A stretch of DNA of 64,000 bases. Source: Sphingomonas_O antarctica (GTDB taxonomy: Bacteria; Pseudomonadota; Alphaproteobacteria; Sphingomonadales; Sphingomonadaceae). Of the stretch, positions 52,971 through 61,996 are shown piece after piece. The stretch lies in assembly GCF_965137005.1 (NCBI RefSeq), contig NZ_CBCRXM010000001.1, forward strand, positions 310,001 through 374,000. Reading direction: 5' to 3'. Under the pieces are notes generated by a model. That model did no database searches and was not told the origin of the DNA. It saw nothing but the letters and a program-made list of their open reading frames with translations. How positions within the stretch are numbered: position 1 is the stretch's first letter; the number at the start of each line of letters is the position of its first letter. The position numbers and the translations under genes were made by a program.

Positions 52971-54704
52971 ATGGCGCTCGATCCTACCGCAACCGCATTT
53001 TCCGATACTTTGGTGGTGCTCGGCGCCGCTGGGCTGGTCATTCCGGCCTTCTCGCGGCTGCGCGTCACGCCGGTGATCGGTTTCATTCTCGTCGGCATTC
53101 TCGTCGGGCCGCATGGTCTGGGCAGCTTCGTCGATCGCTGGCCGTGGCTGTTCCATGTCTCGATCACCGATCCGCATTCGCTCGAGCCATTTGCCGAGCT
53201 CGGCATCATCCTGTTGCTGTTCAGCATCGGGCTCGAACTGTCGTTCGCGCGACTATGGGGGATGCGCCGCGCGCTGTTCGGCTTTGGAGCATCCGAACTG
53301 TTTGGATCGGCGTTGTTGATCGCCCTCGCGTTTCTGGCGCTGGGCAACACGATCAATGCCTCGCTGGGCCTCGGTCTTGCGCTGGCTCTATCGTCGACCG
53401 CCCTGGTGTTGCCGATCGCCGGGACCGCCAGCGCGGTTGGCCGGCTCGCGTTGGCGATGCTGTTGTTCGAGGACCTTGCGCTGGTGCCGATCATCTTTGT
53501 GCTTGGCGTGCTTGGCCCCGGGGGCAGCGACTCGGCGGTGCTGATCCGCACGATTGTCGGCGGTATTGCCGTTATCGCCGCGATGTTCCTCGCCGGACGG
53601 TTCGTGCTGCCGAAACTGTTCGGTCAGGCCGCGCGTACCAAAAGTCCCGAACTGTTCCTTGCCGCCAGCTTGCTCGTGGTGATTCTGGCCAGCGTCGCAA
53701 CGCTGTCGGTGGGCCTGTCGCCGATCGTCGGCGCACTGGTCGCCGGACTGCTGATCGCCGAAACCGATTATGCGGGCGAAGTCGAAACGGTGGTCGCACC
53801 TTTTAAGGGACTGGCGCTCGGCGTGTTCCTGATCACGGTCGGCATGAGTGTCGATCTTCGCGCGTTGCTCGACGACTGGAGGATCACGCTCGGCGCGATC
53901 GCTGCGGTCGTCGCGATCAAGGCGGGCGTAACCTTCGGCCTGTTGCGGCTGGGCGGCGTTCGCACTGGCACCGCGGCGGAAACGGGGCTGCTGATGGCGA
54001 GCCCATCGGAGACCACGCTGATCGTGCTCGCCACCGCGACACAGGCGGCACTGATCCGGCCTGACGCGGCGGCATTCTGGCAGGTGGTGACCGCCATCGG
54101 GCTGACGATCACGCCGCTTCTCGCGACACTCGGCAACCGCCTGTCCCACCAGATCGACAAGGGCGCGACCGACGACACCGGCGAGGATCCGGCGCACCGC
54201 ACCATCATCGTCGGCTATGGCCGCGTCGGGCGGTTGATCGGCGAAATGCTCGACGCGCATGACAAGCAATGGCTGGCCATCGAAGCAGACCCCGAGATTG
54301 TCTTCGGCGCCGGCAAGAACGTCCGCTTTGGCGACGTGGCGCGGGCTGGCATACTCGATCGGTTTGCACTCGACCGGGCGGAAGCTTTGGTGCTGACGAT
54401 GGACGATCCGGCGCAGGCGGCGAAGCTGACCCGCCGAATCCGGGCGTCGCACCCCGATCTGACGATCGTCGCGCGCGCGCGCGATCCGCGTCATGCGGCC
54501 GTGCTGTACAAGGCCGGCGCGACCGATGCGGTTCCCGAAACGCTCGAAAGCTCGCTGCAATTGTCTGAAGCGGTGTTGGTCGATCTCGGCGTCGCAATGG
54601 GGCCGGTGATTGCGTCGATCCATGAAAAGCGCGACGAATATCGCGCGTTCATCAAGGCCGAGGGCGAGATGGCCGTGGCCCCGCGCCTGAAACTGCGGAC
54701 TTAG
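52971..54704 (+). CDS. CPA2-family monovalent cation:proton antiporter with RCK domain (KefB/YbaL-like)
   Basis: A 577-residue membrane transporter. About twelve hydrophobic helices fill residues 1-385, including VTPVIGFILVGILVGPHGLG, LLFSIGLELSF, SSTALVLPIAGTASAVGRLALAMLLFEDLALVPI and VGMSVDLRALL, the Na/H exchanger pattern of CPA2. After a linker, a TrkA-N/RCK nucleotide-binding domain starts near 395 (TIIVGYGRVGRLIGEML) and runs to about 520. It probably exchanges K+ or Na+ for protons under NAD(H)- or thiol-linked gating. It overlaps the convergent C13 peptidase gene by 53 bases at the 3' end. Confidence 0.92.
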   Translation: MALDPTATAFSDTLVVLGAAGLVIPAFSRLRVTPVIGFILVGILVGPHGLGSFVDRWPWLFHVSITDPHSLEPFAELGIILLLFSIGLELSFARLWGMRRALFGFGASELFGSALLIALAFLALGNTINASLGLGLALALSSTALVLPIAGTASAVGRLALAMLLFEDLALVPIIFVLGVLGPGGSDSAVLIRTIVGGIAVIAAMFLAGRFVLPKLFGQAARTKSPELFLAASLLVVILASVATLSVGLSPIVGALVAGLLIAETDYAGEVETVVAPFKGLALGVFLITVGMSVDLRALLDDWRITLGAIAAVVAIKAGVTFGLLRLGGVRTGTAAETGLLMASPSETTLIVLATATQAALIRPDAAAFWQVVTAIGLTITPLLATLGNRLSHQIDKGATDDTGEDPAHRTIIVGYGRVGRLIGEMLDAHDKQWLAIEADPEIVFGAGKNVRFGDVARAGILDRFALDRAEALVLTMDDPAQAAKLTRRIRASHPDLTIVARARDPRHAAVLYKAGATDAVPETLESSLQLSEAVLVDLGVAMGPVIASIHEKRDEYRAFIKAEGEMAVAPRLKLRT

Positions 54705-55557
54705 CTGCGGGGGGCGTAGGACCCCATAACGCGGCCATGTCGCGACCGATCGAGGCTTGCGGATCGGACGGCGGAGTCATGTGTTCGGCTACCTCTCGCG
54801 CTGCGATCGATCGCTTGGTGATGGCAAATGCGGCGGCAAGCGGCACACCGGGGCGGATGGCGTCTTCGAGCAGAGCATGGCCGAAGAAGGTGATCTTGCT
54901 CTCCAGATCGCAACCGAACGACGTCCGGTTGGCGCGCGCCGCCGCCATGACGATCGTCGTGTTGCTGGCAAGGGCAGGGATCCAGCTTCCCGCGAAACAC
55001 GCGGAAATGATGACGACGCGGCGCTTGATGCCGGCGCGGTCGAGCATCTCCGCCAATCCTGCCGCATCGACCGCAGGGAGCGGCAACGGCCCGGGCAAAT
55101 CGGTCTGGAGCGCAGCGTCGGGCGACCCATGCGCCGCCAGATAAATCACCAGCAAATCCTGCGTGGGATCGAGGATCTGCGCGACGCCACGGATTGCGGC
55201 GGCGACATTCACCGGCGTGGCGAGCGGCACATCGGCGTCGGGGACGCGGTTGGACAGGACCAACGCATGGTCGCTCTCGCCGAAATAGGTCGACAACACG
55301 TCGCGCGCGACTTTGGCCTCATGGTCGAACAGCGGCTGTGCGCCGCCGGCCGCCACGGTGATGACATAGACGTCGCGTCGTGCCGGATCCTGCGGCTTCA
55401 ATCGCGCCAGTGCCGCGGCGACGCGCGCGGGCTGGGCGTCCCAGAATGTCGGCTTGGGCGGATCGGGCCGCAGCTTCCATTCGGACACATAGGCCGGACC
55501 GACCTGCGCGACCGCGCCGGTGGAGAGAAACAGCGCGAAGAGCGCCGCCAGCCTCAA
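54652..55557 (-). CDS. Secreted C13 (legumain-like) cysteine peptidase
   Basis: A 301-residue exported protein; signal peptide MRLAALFALFLSTGAVAQ. The clan CD dyad is clear: His143 in IYLAAHGSPD and Cys187 in IISACFAGSW, and VYVITVAAGG opens the fold, as in bacterial C13 peptidases, relatives of legumain that cleave or transpeptidate after Asn/Asp. Start TTG 55557 overlaps the alaS stop (TTGA); it is translationally coupled to alaS. The Pro/Arg-rich C-terminus (about 285-301) overlaps the antiporter gene on the other strand, so the tail may be incidental. Substrate unknown. Confidence 0.87.
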   Translation of the reverse strand: MRLAALFALFLSTGAVAQVGPAYVSEWKLRPDPPKPTFWDAQPARVAAALARLKPQDPARRDVYVITVAAGGAQPLFDHEAKVARDVLSTYFGESDHALVLSNRVPDADVPLATPVNVAAAIRGVAQILDPTQDLLVIYLAAHGSPDAALQTDLPGPLPLPAVDAAGLAEMLDRAGIKRRVVIISACFAGSWIPALASNTTIVMAAARANRTSFGCDLESKITFFGHALLEDAIRPGVPLAAAFAITKRSIAAREVAEHMTPPSDPQASIGRDMAALWGPTPPAAKSAVSGAGPRPSRPRP

Positions 55558-58214
55558 GCCGCGACGGGCTCCCGCGCCAACGCCGCACGAATGGCGTCGA
55601 GCGCGCCCTTGGCCTTGTCCCCATCGGGGCCACCGCCCTGCGCCATGTCGGGTCGCCCGCCGCCGCCTTGCCCGCCGAGCACCGCGACGCCTGCGCGGAC
55701 GAGATCGACCGCGCTGATTTGGCCCGCTAGATCCTCGGTCACGCCGACCGCGAGCGTGGCGCGCCCATCGACACTGGTGACGATCGCTGCGACGCCCGAG
55801 CCGAGCCGCGTCTTGGCTTCATCGACCAAACCGCGCAGCCCCTTGCTGTCGAACCCGTCGAGCGCCTGTCCCTCGAATTTATAGGCTCCGACCTGTTCGG
55901 CTTGCGCCGCCGCCGCGGGTCCGCCGCCGCCAAGCGCCAAAGCCTTTTTCGCCTCGGCCAGTTGTCGTTCGAGCGCACGATTGGCCTCGACCAGCGCCAT
56001 GACGCGCGCCGGTACGTCGTCGGGCGTCGCCTTGAGCGTCGCCGCCGCGCTGCGCAGCGCCATATCCCGCGTATTGAGCCATTGCCGCGCGGCTTCGCCC
56101 GTCAAGGCCTCGATGCGCCGCACACCCGAAGACACCGCGCTTTCGCCGATGATCTTGAACAAGGCGATATCGCCCAACGCGCTGACGTGCGTCCCACCGC
56201 ACAGCTCGACCGAATAGTCGGCGTCGTCCATCCGGCCCATGTTGAGCACGCGCACCTCGTCGCCATATTTCTCGCCGAACAGCGCCAATGCACCCGCCGC
56301 GACGGCATCGTCGGGCGTCATCAGTCGCGTGCCGACGGCGGCATTTTCGCGGATGCGCGCATTCACTTCGGCCTCGACCGCCGCGATATCCTCGGCCGAC
56401 AGGGCCGACGGATGCGAATAGTCGAAACGCAGCCGGTCGGGTGCAACCAGGCTGCCCTTTTGCGTGACGTGCCCGCCCAACCGATGGCGGAGCGCGGCAT
56501 GCAGCAAGTGGGTCGCCGAATGATTGGCGCGCAGGCGTGTGCGACGATCGACGTCGATTGCCAATTGGACGACATCGCCGACACCGACGCTTCCCGCCTC
56601 GATCGTCGCTTGATGCGCGTGCAGCCGCCCGAGCGGCTTGGCGGTGTCCGACACCGCCGCGCGCAGGCCGCCGAGCGAGGTGATTGTCCCCGCATCGCCC
56701 ATCTGTCCGCCACTTTCGCCGTAAAACGGGGTCTGGTTAACGACGATCTGCACATTACCACTGCCGACACGACCGATCTGCTCGACGCCATCGACCAGCA
56801 CCGCGACGACTTCGCCTTCACCCTTGTCGGACGAATAACCGGTGAACTCGGTCGATCCGACGCGCTCGGCAATGTCGTACCACACGTCGTCAGAAGCCTT
56901 GGCGCCCGAGCCTTTCCACGCCGCGCGGGCGGCGGCCTTTTGCTGGGCCATCGCCGCATCGAACCCGGCGCGGTCGACCGCAATACCGCGCGGGCGCAGC
57001 GCATCCTCGGTCAGGTCGTAGGGGAAGCCGAACGTATCGTAGAGCTTGAACGCGGTCTCGCCTTCGAGCGTGCCGCCTTCGCTCAGCGGCGCGCTGGCTT
57101 CATCCAGCAACTTAAGACCGTTGACCAACGTCTTGCGAAAACGCGTTTCTTCTTGGAGCAGCGTTGCTTCGATCAACGGCCGCGCGCGGACCAGTTCGGG
57201 GAAAGCGCCGCCCATTTCGGCGACCAACGACGGCACCAGCCGGTGCATCAGCGGGTCCTTGCTGCCCAGCAACTGCGCGTGGCGCATCGCGCGACGCATG
57301 ATCCGGCGCAGGACATAACCGCGCCCCTCATTGGCCGGCAGCACGCCATCGGCGACGAGGAAGCCCGACGTCCGCAGATGGTCGGCGATGACCCGATGGC
57401 TCGCCTGACTGCCGCCGGTCGTCGCCGTGCCGGTCAGCGCGCCACTTTCGGCGATCAGCGCCTTGAAGGTGTCGGTGTCGTAATTGTCGGTGACGCCCTG
57501 CATCACCGCGGCGATGCGCTCCAGTCCCATGCCGGTGTCGATCGACGGCTTAGGCAAATCGCCGACGCGGACGTCGTTTTCCTGCAGATATTGCATGAAC
57601 ACGAGGTTCCAGATCTCGACGAACCGATCGCCATCTTCGTTGGGCGATCCCGGAGGACCACCGGGGATATGGTCGCCGTGATCGTAGAAGATTTCCGAAC
57701 ACGGCCCGCACGGACCATCGGGTCCCATCGCCCAGAAATTATCCTTGGTGGCGATGCGGATAATGCGCTCTTCGGGCAGACCAGCGATCTTTTTCCACAG
57801 CTCGAACGCCTCGTCATCGGTATGATAAACGGTGGCGGTGAGACGCTTCCAATCGAGCCCCCATTCCTTGGTCAGCAGCGTCCAGGCGTGCGTGATCGCC
57901 TGATCCTTGAAATAATCGCCGAACGAGAAATTCCCGAGCATTTCGAAGAACGTATGGTGCCGTGCGGTATAGCCGACATTGTCGAGATCGTTGTGCTTGC
58001 CGCCCGCGCGGACGCATTTCTGGCTGCTCGTCGCGGTCGAATAGGGCCGCGTTTCGAGGCCGGTGAACACGTTCTTGAACGGCACCATGCCGGCATTGAC
58101 GAACATCAGCGTCGGGTCGTTGTGCGGGATCAGCGGCGCGGACGGGACACGCGCATGTCCGGCGCTCTCGAAATAATCGAGGAAGGAGCGGCGGATGTCG
58201 TTGGTCGAGGTCAT
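55554..58214 (-). CDS. alaS: Alanyl-tRNA synthetase
   Basis: An 886-residue class II synthetase. In order: catalytic domain with HNDPTLMFVNAGMVPFKNVF and TRHHTFFEMLGNFSFGDYFK, tRNA-recognition region, editing domain with zinc motifs HSATHLLHAALRH and VELCGGTHVSALGDI, and C-terminal DHHA1 oligomerisation domain rich in Gly/Ala (GGGRPDMAQGGG). Start ATG 58214 gives the family N-terminus TSTNDIRRSFLDYF. Located after nusB (31 bases) and overlapping the C13 peptidase start. Confidence 0.98.
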   Translation of the reverse strand: MTSTNDIRRSFLDYFESAGHARVPSAPLIPHNDPTLMFVNAGMVPFKNVFTGLETRPYSTATSSQKCVRAGGKHNDLDNVGYTARHHTFFEMLGNFSFGDYFKDQAITHAWTLLTKEWGLDWKRLTATVYHTDDEAFELWKKIAGLPEERIIRIATKDNFWAMGPDGPCGPCSEIFYDHGDHIPGGPPGSPNEDGDRFVEIWNLVFMQYLQENDVRVGDLPKPSIDTGMGLERIAAVMQGVTDNYDTDTFKALIAESGALTGTATTGGSQASHRVIADHLRTSGFLVADGVLPANEGRGYVLRRIMRRAMRHAQLLGSKDPLMHRLVPSLVAEMGGAFPELVRARPLIEATLLQEETRFRKTLVNGLKLLDEASAPLSEGGTLEGETAFKLYDTFGFPYDLTEDALRPRGIAVDRAGFDAAMAQQKAAARAAWKGSGAKASDDVWYDIAERVGSTEFTGYSSDKGEGEVVAVLVDGVEQIGRVGSGNVQIVVNQTPFYGESGGQMGDAGTITSLGGLRAAVSDTAKPLGRLHAHQATIEAGSVGVGDVVQLAIDVDRRTRLRANHSATHLLHAALRHRLGGHVTQKGSLVAPDRLRFDYSHPSALSAEDIAAVEAEVNARIRENAAVGTRLMTPDDAVAAGALALFGEKYGDEVRVLNMGRMDDADYSVELCGGTHVSALGDIALFKIIGESAVSSGVRRIEALTGEAARQWLNTRDMALRSAAATLKATPDDVPARVMALVEANRALERQLAEAKKALALGGGGPAAAAQAEQVGAYKFEGQALDGFDSKGLRGLVDEAKTRLGSGVAAIVTSVDGRATLAVGVTEDLAGQISAVDLVRAGVAVLGGQGGGGRPDMAQGGGPDGDKAKGALDAIRAALAREPVAA

Positions 58215-58245
58215 GATGCCGATGTAGGACAGAGCGGCGCGGCGC

Positions 58246-58737
58246 TCAACCGGAGGACGTCGCGTCCGCTCGCGCCACCTTGGCCACCGCGTCCAGCACA
58301 CCGTTGACGAAGGCCTTCTCACCCATGTTGTAGAAGGCGTCGGCGACATCGAGGTAACCGCCGATGACCTGGCCGACCTCGATATCGGGACGCGCGATCA
58401 ACTCGTAAGTGCCTGCGCGCAGGATCGCCTTGATCGCCCTGTCCAGACGGTCGAAGGCCCATTCGGGCGGCAATTGCGCCGTGATCGCCGCATCGACTTC
58501 GGCCTCGCGCGCAATCACGCCTTTGACGACATCGTCGAAAAACTCGACCTCGGCCTCGTTATATTTGGCGTCGCCGATGGTCGCGCCGAGGCGATGCTGA
58601 TGGAATTCGTGAAGCAGCTTTGCTTCGGGCGTGGCCTCCATGTCGCGTTGATACAGTGCCTGCACCGCGGCGAGACGCGCGGCTGCACGGCGGGCGGTCG
58701 CCTTGTGGGCGCGGGCGCGAGATTGGGTCCGGCTCAC
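58246..58737 (-). CDS. nusB: Transcription antitermination factor NusB
   Basis: A 163-residue all-helical protein that with S10 binds boxA in rRNA transcripts. Recognisable by ARLAAVQALYQRDMEAT near 20, FDRLDRAIKAILRAGTYEL near 95-112, and GQVIGGYLDVADAFYNMGEKAFVNGVLDAVA in parts near 122-152. Start is GTG, overlapping the hisD stop (GTGA). In many alphaproteobacteria it follows ribH; here it follows hisD. Confidence 0.95.
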   Translation of the reverse strand: MSRTQSRARAHKATARRAAARLAAVQALYQRDMEATPEAKLLHEFHQHRLGATIGDAKYNEAEVEFFDDVVKGVIAREAEVDAAITAQLPPEWAFDRLDRAIKAILRAGTYELIARPDIEVGQVIGGYLDVADAFYNMGEKAFVNGVLDAVAKVARADATSSG

Positions 58738-60002
58738 AGGCGGATCGCGACCGAACGCGCGTGGGCGGGCAAGCCTTCCGCGTTCGCCAGCGCGATCGCG
58801 GCGGGGCCAAGCGCGGGCAGGGCGCTGGCGGGGCAGGAAATAAAACTCGTACGCTTCATGAAATCGGTCACGGACAATCCTGATGAGAAACGGGCGCGCC
58901 GCCCGGTGGGCAGCACATGATTGGGGCCGGCGAGATAATCGCCCATCGCTTCGGGGGTATGACGCCCCAGGAACACCGAGCCGGCATGCCGCACCCGGGC
59001 GAAAAATGAATCGGGATCGGCGACCGCCAGTTCAAGGTGTTCGGGCGCGAGGCGATCGATCAGGGCAGGGGCATCACCGAGGCGTTCGAGCAGGATGATC
59101 GCACCATGCGCGTCCCAGCTTTGCCGTGCGGCATCGCCCAGATCGGCGAGTTGGGCTTCGACCGCCGCAGCCACCCGGTCGGCAAAACCGGCATCGTTGG
59201 TCATCAGAATCGACTGGCTGGTCGGGTCATGCTCGGCCTGGCTGAGCAGATCGGCGGCGATCCAGGCGGGATCGTTGGCGGCATCGGCGACGACGAGGAT
59301 TTCGCTCGGGCCCGCGACCATGTCGATGCCGACGCGGCCGTAGAGTTGGCGCTTGGCCTCGGCGACCCAGGCATTGCCGGGGCCGGTGATCACATCGACC
59401 GGCGCAATGGTGGCGGTGCCGTAAGCCAGCGCCGCCACAGCCTGCGCGCCGCCGATGCGCCACACTTCGTCGACGCCAGCGAGAGCGGCGGCGGCGAGTA
59501 CCAGCGGATTCGCTTCGCCACCCGGCGTCGGCGTGACCATCACCAGCCGATCGACGCCCGCAACCTTGGCAGGGATGGCGTTCATCAGGACGGAGGACGG
59601 GTAGGCCGCCCGCCCGCCGGGCACGTAAATGCCTGCCGCCTCGACCGCGCCCCAGCGTGCGCCAAGGCGAACGCCGAGCGTGTCGGTGACGTCCTTATCG
59701 ACGGGTCGCTGGCCCTCGTGAAACGAAGTGATGCGCTGAGCCGCGAGTTCGAGCGCTCCACGCAATTCGGGATCGAGTCCGTCCAGCGCAGCCTGACAAT
59801 CGCTGGCGGCAATGCGCCAATCGAGCGCGTGTCCGTCAAATTTTTCGGTCAGCTCCGCTACCGCGACATCGCCCTCATCGCGCACCCGTGCCAAGATCCC
59901 AGCCACATCGCGCGACACATCCTCATCGGTGTCACGACGCGCCTCGACCAATCGCGTAAATTCGGCGGCAAAGGTGTCTGCGGTGGCATCAAGGCGGATC
60001 AT
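58734..60002 (-). CDS. hisD: Histidinol dehydrogenase
   Basis: A 422-residue zinc enzyme making the last two oxidations of histidine synthesis (histidinol to histidine, NAD-dependent). Seen: GIYVPGGRAAYPSSVLMNAIPAKVAGV in parts near 125-150, IGGAQAVAALAYGT, the signature IDMVAGPSEILVVADAAN, LLSQAEHDPTSQSIL with catalytic Glu/His, and ARFSSGLSVTDFMKRTSF. Overlaps hisG by 4 bases (ATGA) and nusB by 4 bases. Confidence 0.98.
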   Translation of the reverse strand: MIRLDATADTFAAEFTRLVEARRDTDEDVSRDVAGILARVRDEGDVAVAELTEKFDGHALDWRIAASDCQAALDGLDPELRGALELAAQRITSFHEGQRPVDKDVTDTLGVRLGARWGAVEAAGIYVPGGRAAYPSSVLMNAIPAKVAGVDRLVMVTPTPGGEANPLVLAAAALAGVDEVWRIGGAQAVAALAYGTATIAPVDVITGPGNAWVAEAKRQLYGRVGIDMVAGPSEILVVADAANDPAWIAADLLSQAEHDPTSQSILMTNDAGFADRVAAAVEAQLADLGDAARQSWDAHGAIILLERLGDAPALIDRLAPEHLELAVADPDSFFARVRHAGSVFLGRHTPEAMGDYLAGPNHVLPTGRRARFSSGLSVTDFMKRTSFISCPASALPALGPAAIALANAEGLPAHARSVAIRL

Positions 60003-60646
60003 GCGACGGCGCCCCGAAATGCTTCGACCAGCGCCGCAACCTCAGGTCGCGTCTTGAACGCGGGCCGGTTCACAATCAGGCGTGCCGACACCTCGGCGAT
60101 GACCTCGACCTCGATCAGGCCATTGTCCTTTAGCGTCCGCCCGGTCGACACCAGATCGACGATCCGGTCCGCCAGCCCCAGCGTCGGCGCCAACTCCATC
60201 GCCCCGTTCAGCTTGACGCATTCGGCGCTCACCCCGCGCGCCTCGAAATGGCGGCGGGTCAGATTGGGATATTTCGTCGCGATGCGGACATGGCTCCACT
60301 GCGTGGGGTCGTCGTCGCGCGCGAGCCCGGCGGGTTCGGCGATGCTGACGCGGCAATGGCCGATGTCCAGATCGACCGGGGCGTAAAGCTCGGCATAGGC
60401 AAATTCGGCGATGACGTCGGACCCGACGATACCGAGATGCGCCGCGCCGTGCGCTACGAAGGTCGCCACGTCGAATGCCCGCACGCGGATCAATTCCAGC
60501 CCGTCGCGGTCGGTCCTGAAACGCAGACGGCGATCGTTCTCGTCGCCAAAGCCCGCTTCGGGCACAATCCCCGCGCGCGCCATCAACGGCAGCGCATCGG
60601 CGAGGATGCGCCCCTTGGGGACGGCCAGGATTAGCGGCTGCGGCAT
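59999..60646 (-). CDS. hisG: ATP phosphoribosyltransferase, short form
   Basis: A 215-residue HisG of the short type, catalysing the first step of histidine synthesis. Motifs: LILAVPKGRILADALPLM at the start, GAAHLGIVGSDVIAE, RIATKYPNLTRRHFE, and GLADRIVDLVSTGRTLKDNGL. It lacks the C-terminal regulatory ACT-like domain of long HisG, so it should need HisZ, which is not in this window. First gene of hisG-hisD-nusB-alaS-C13. Confidence 0.97.
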   Translation of the reverse strand: MPQPLILAVPKGRILADALPLMARAGIVPEAGFGDENDRRLRFRTDRDGLELIRVRAFDVATFVAHGAAHLGIVGSDVIAEFAYAELYAPVDLDIGHCRVSIAEPAGLARDDDPTQWSHVRIATKYPNLTRRHFEARGVSAECVKLNGAMELAPTLGLADRIVDLVSTGRTLKDNGLIEVEVIAEVSARLIVNRPAFKTRPEVAALVEAFRGAVA

Positions 60647-60698
60647 GCGCGGTGCCCCTAACCGCGCGTCCGCCCGGGGGCAACCAAGGGCATAGCAA

Positions 60699-61958
60699 CT
60701 AGAGCCGGGGATTGCGTCCCTTGATCTCCGCGGCGTCGGGCCAGCCGAGGCGGTGGCCGAGGCCCGGCGCCCAGCGTTCCCAGCCGCCGTTGAGGGAACC
60801 CCACTCCCACATCGCCGTCGCCACCAGCACGCCGAGCATTGCCACGCCGAACGTCAGCGCCTCGATCCGCGGCGCGACCGCCAGCGCGATCGCCAGAAGG
60901 AACAGCCCGACACCATGCGACAGCGGCGGATATTTGTTGGCGACCGTGATCCATTTGAACACCAGATTGCCCAGCAGGAACAGCAACGTGCCGCCACCCG
61001 CGGTCCAGATCAGCGCGGTGCTGGTCATCGCATGCGGGTGCGCCAGGATCAGTTCGTCGCCGACCGCCGTCACGACGATCCCGGCGACGATCGGCATATG
61101 CCAATAGGTATAGGCGTCGCGGCCCAGCCGTCCGGCGTCCACATCGGCGCGTTCCATGACTTCGCCCGCGCGCCGTGCGCCGCTGTCGAAATAAACCCAC
61201 CACATCGCCGCCGAGGATAGGAAACTGATCACGAACGCCGCCAGTGACACCATGTCGGGATGGTCGAGCGTCGCAAAAGTGTTGCCGGTGACGACGATCG
61301 CTTCGCCCAATGCGATGATCACGAACAGCGACACCCGTTCCGCCATGTGCGCGCCCGAAATGTCCCAGTCGCTGATCTTGCTGCGTCCAAGCACGGGGGT
61401 CGCAAAGAACACGAACGGCCCGGCATATTCGACCGCCAGCGCGCCCGCCCATAACGGCAATCGCCACGCGGCATCGGCAAATCCACCGGCAATCCACAAC
61501 GGGGCGCTGAGCACGAAATAAAAGACGATGCGCAGGAAATTCCGCGCACGGTCGCGGTTGCGCGCATGGACCGACGACACGATCATCATCGCCGTCCGCC
61601 CGATCTGCATCGCGACATAGACCAGCGCGAACTGCCAGCCATGTTCGACGAATGCGCCGGGCAACCAAACGGCGAGCAACAGCGCACCAAGCATCATCGC
61701 GATCAGCATCGCGCGCACCGGCCCGCGTTCGGGGTCCATCCAGTTGGTCGTCCAGCTGGTGTACATCCACAGCCACCAGAGCGCGAGGAAGAGGACCAGC
61801 GTCTCGACCGCTCCGAACCAGTCGAGATGCGTCAACAGGCGGTGCGACAACTGGGTTACCGCGAACACGAACACCAGGTCGAAGAACAGTTCGATATTGG
61901 TGACGCGGTGGCTATCCTCCGCCTCGCGCGCCCGAAACAGTCCCCGCTTGTCCGCCAT
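60699..61958 (-). CDS. LtrA (low temperature requirement A) family membrane protein
   Basis: A 419-residue integral membrane protein with about ten to twelve hydrophobic segments. The family opening is clear: EAEDSHRVTNIELFFDLVFVFAVTQLSH, in parts, followed by LFLALWWLWMYTSWTTNWMDPE. Start ATG 61958 is chosen as matching the family; an in-frame ATG at 61994 would add 12 residues. LtrA proteins were named from a cold-sensitive Listeria mutant; biochemical role unknown. It precedes hisG by 52 bases on the same strand but need not be co-transcribed. Confidence 0.88.
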   Translation of the reverse strand: MADKRGLFRAREAEDSHRVTNIELFFDLVFVFAVTQLSHRLLTHLDWFGAVETLVLFLALWWLWMYTSWTTNWMDPERGPVRAMLIAMMLGALLLAVWLPGAFVEHGWQFALVYVAMQIGRTAMMIVSSVHARNRDRARNFLRIVFYFVLSAPLWIAGGFADAAWRLPLWAGALAVEYAGPFVFFATPVLGRSKISDWDISGAHMAERVSLFVIIALGEAIVVTGNTFATLDHPDMVSLAAFVISFLSSAAMWWVYFDSGARRAGEVMERADVDAGRLGRDAYTYWHMPIVAGIVVTAVGDELILAHPHAMTSTALIWTAGGGTLLFLLGNLVFKWITVANKYPPLSHGVGLFLLAIALAVAPRIEALTFGVAMLGVLVATAMWEWGSLNGGWERWAPGLGHRLGWPDAAEIKGRNPRL

Positions 61959-61996
61959 GGCGGGAAGCGTAGAGCGACCGGCGAAAGGGAGCAACG

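Noticed and set aside
55902..58307. Open frame of about 800 codons antisense to alaS
   Set aside because: Shadow frame of alaS; no start signal and Arg/Asp-rich translation without motifs.
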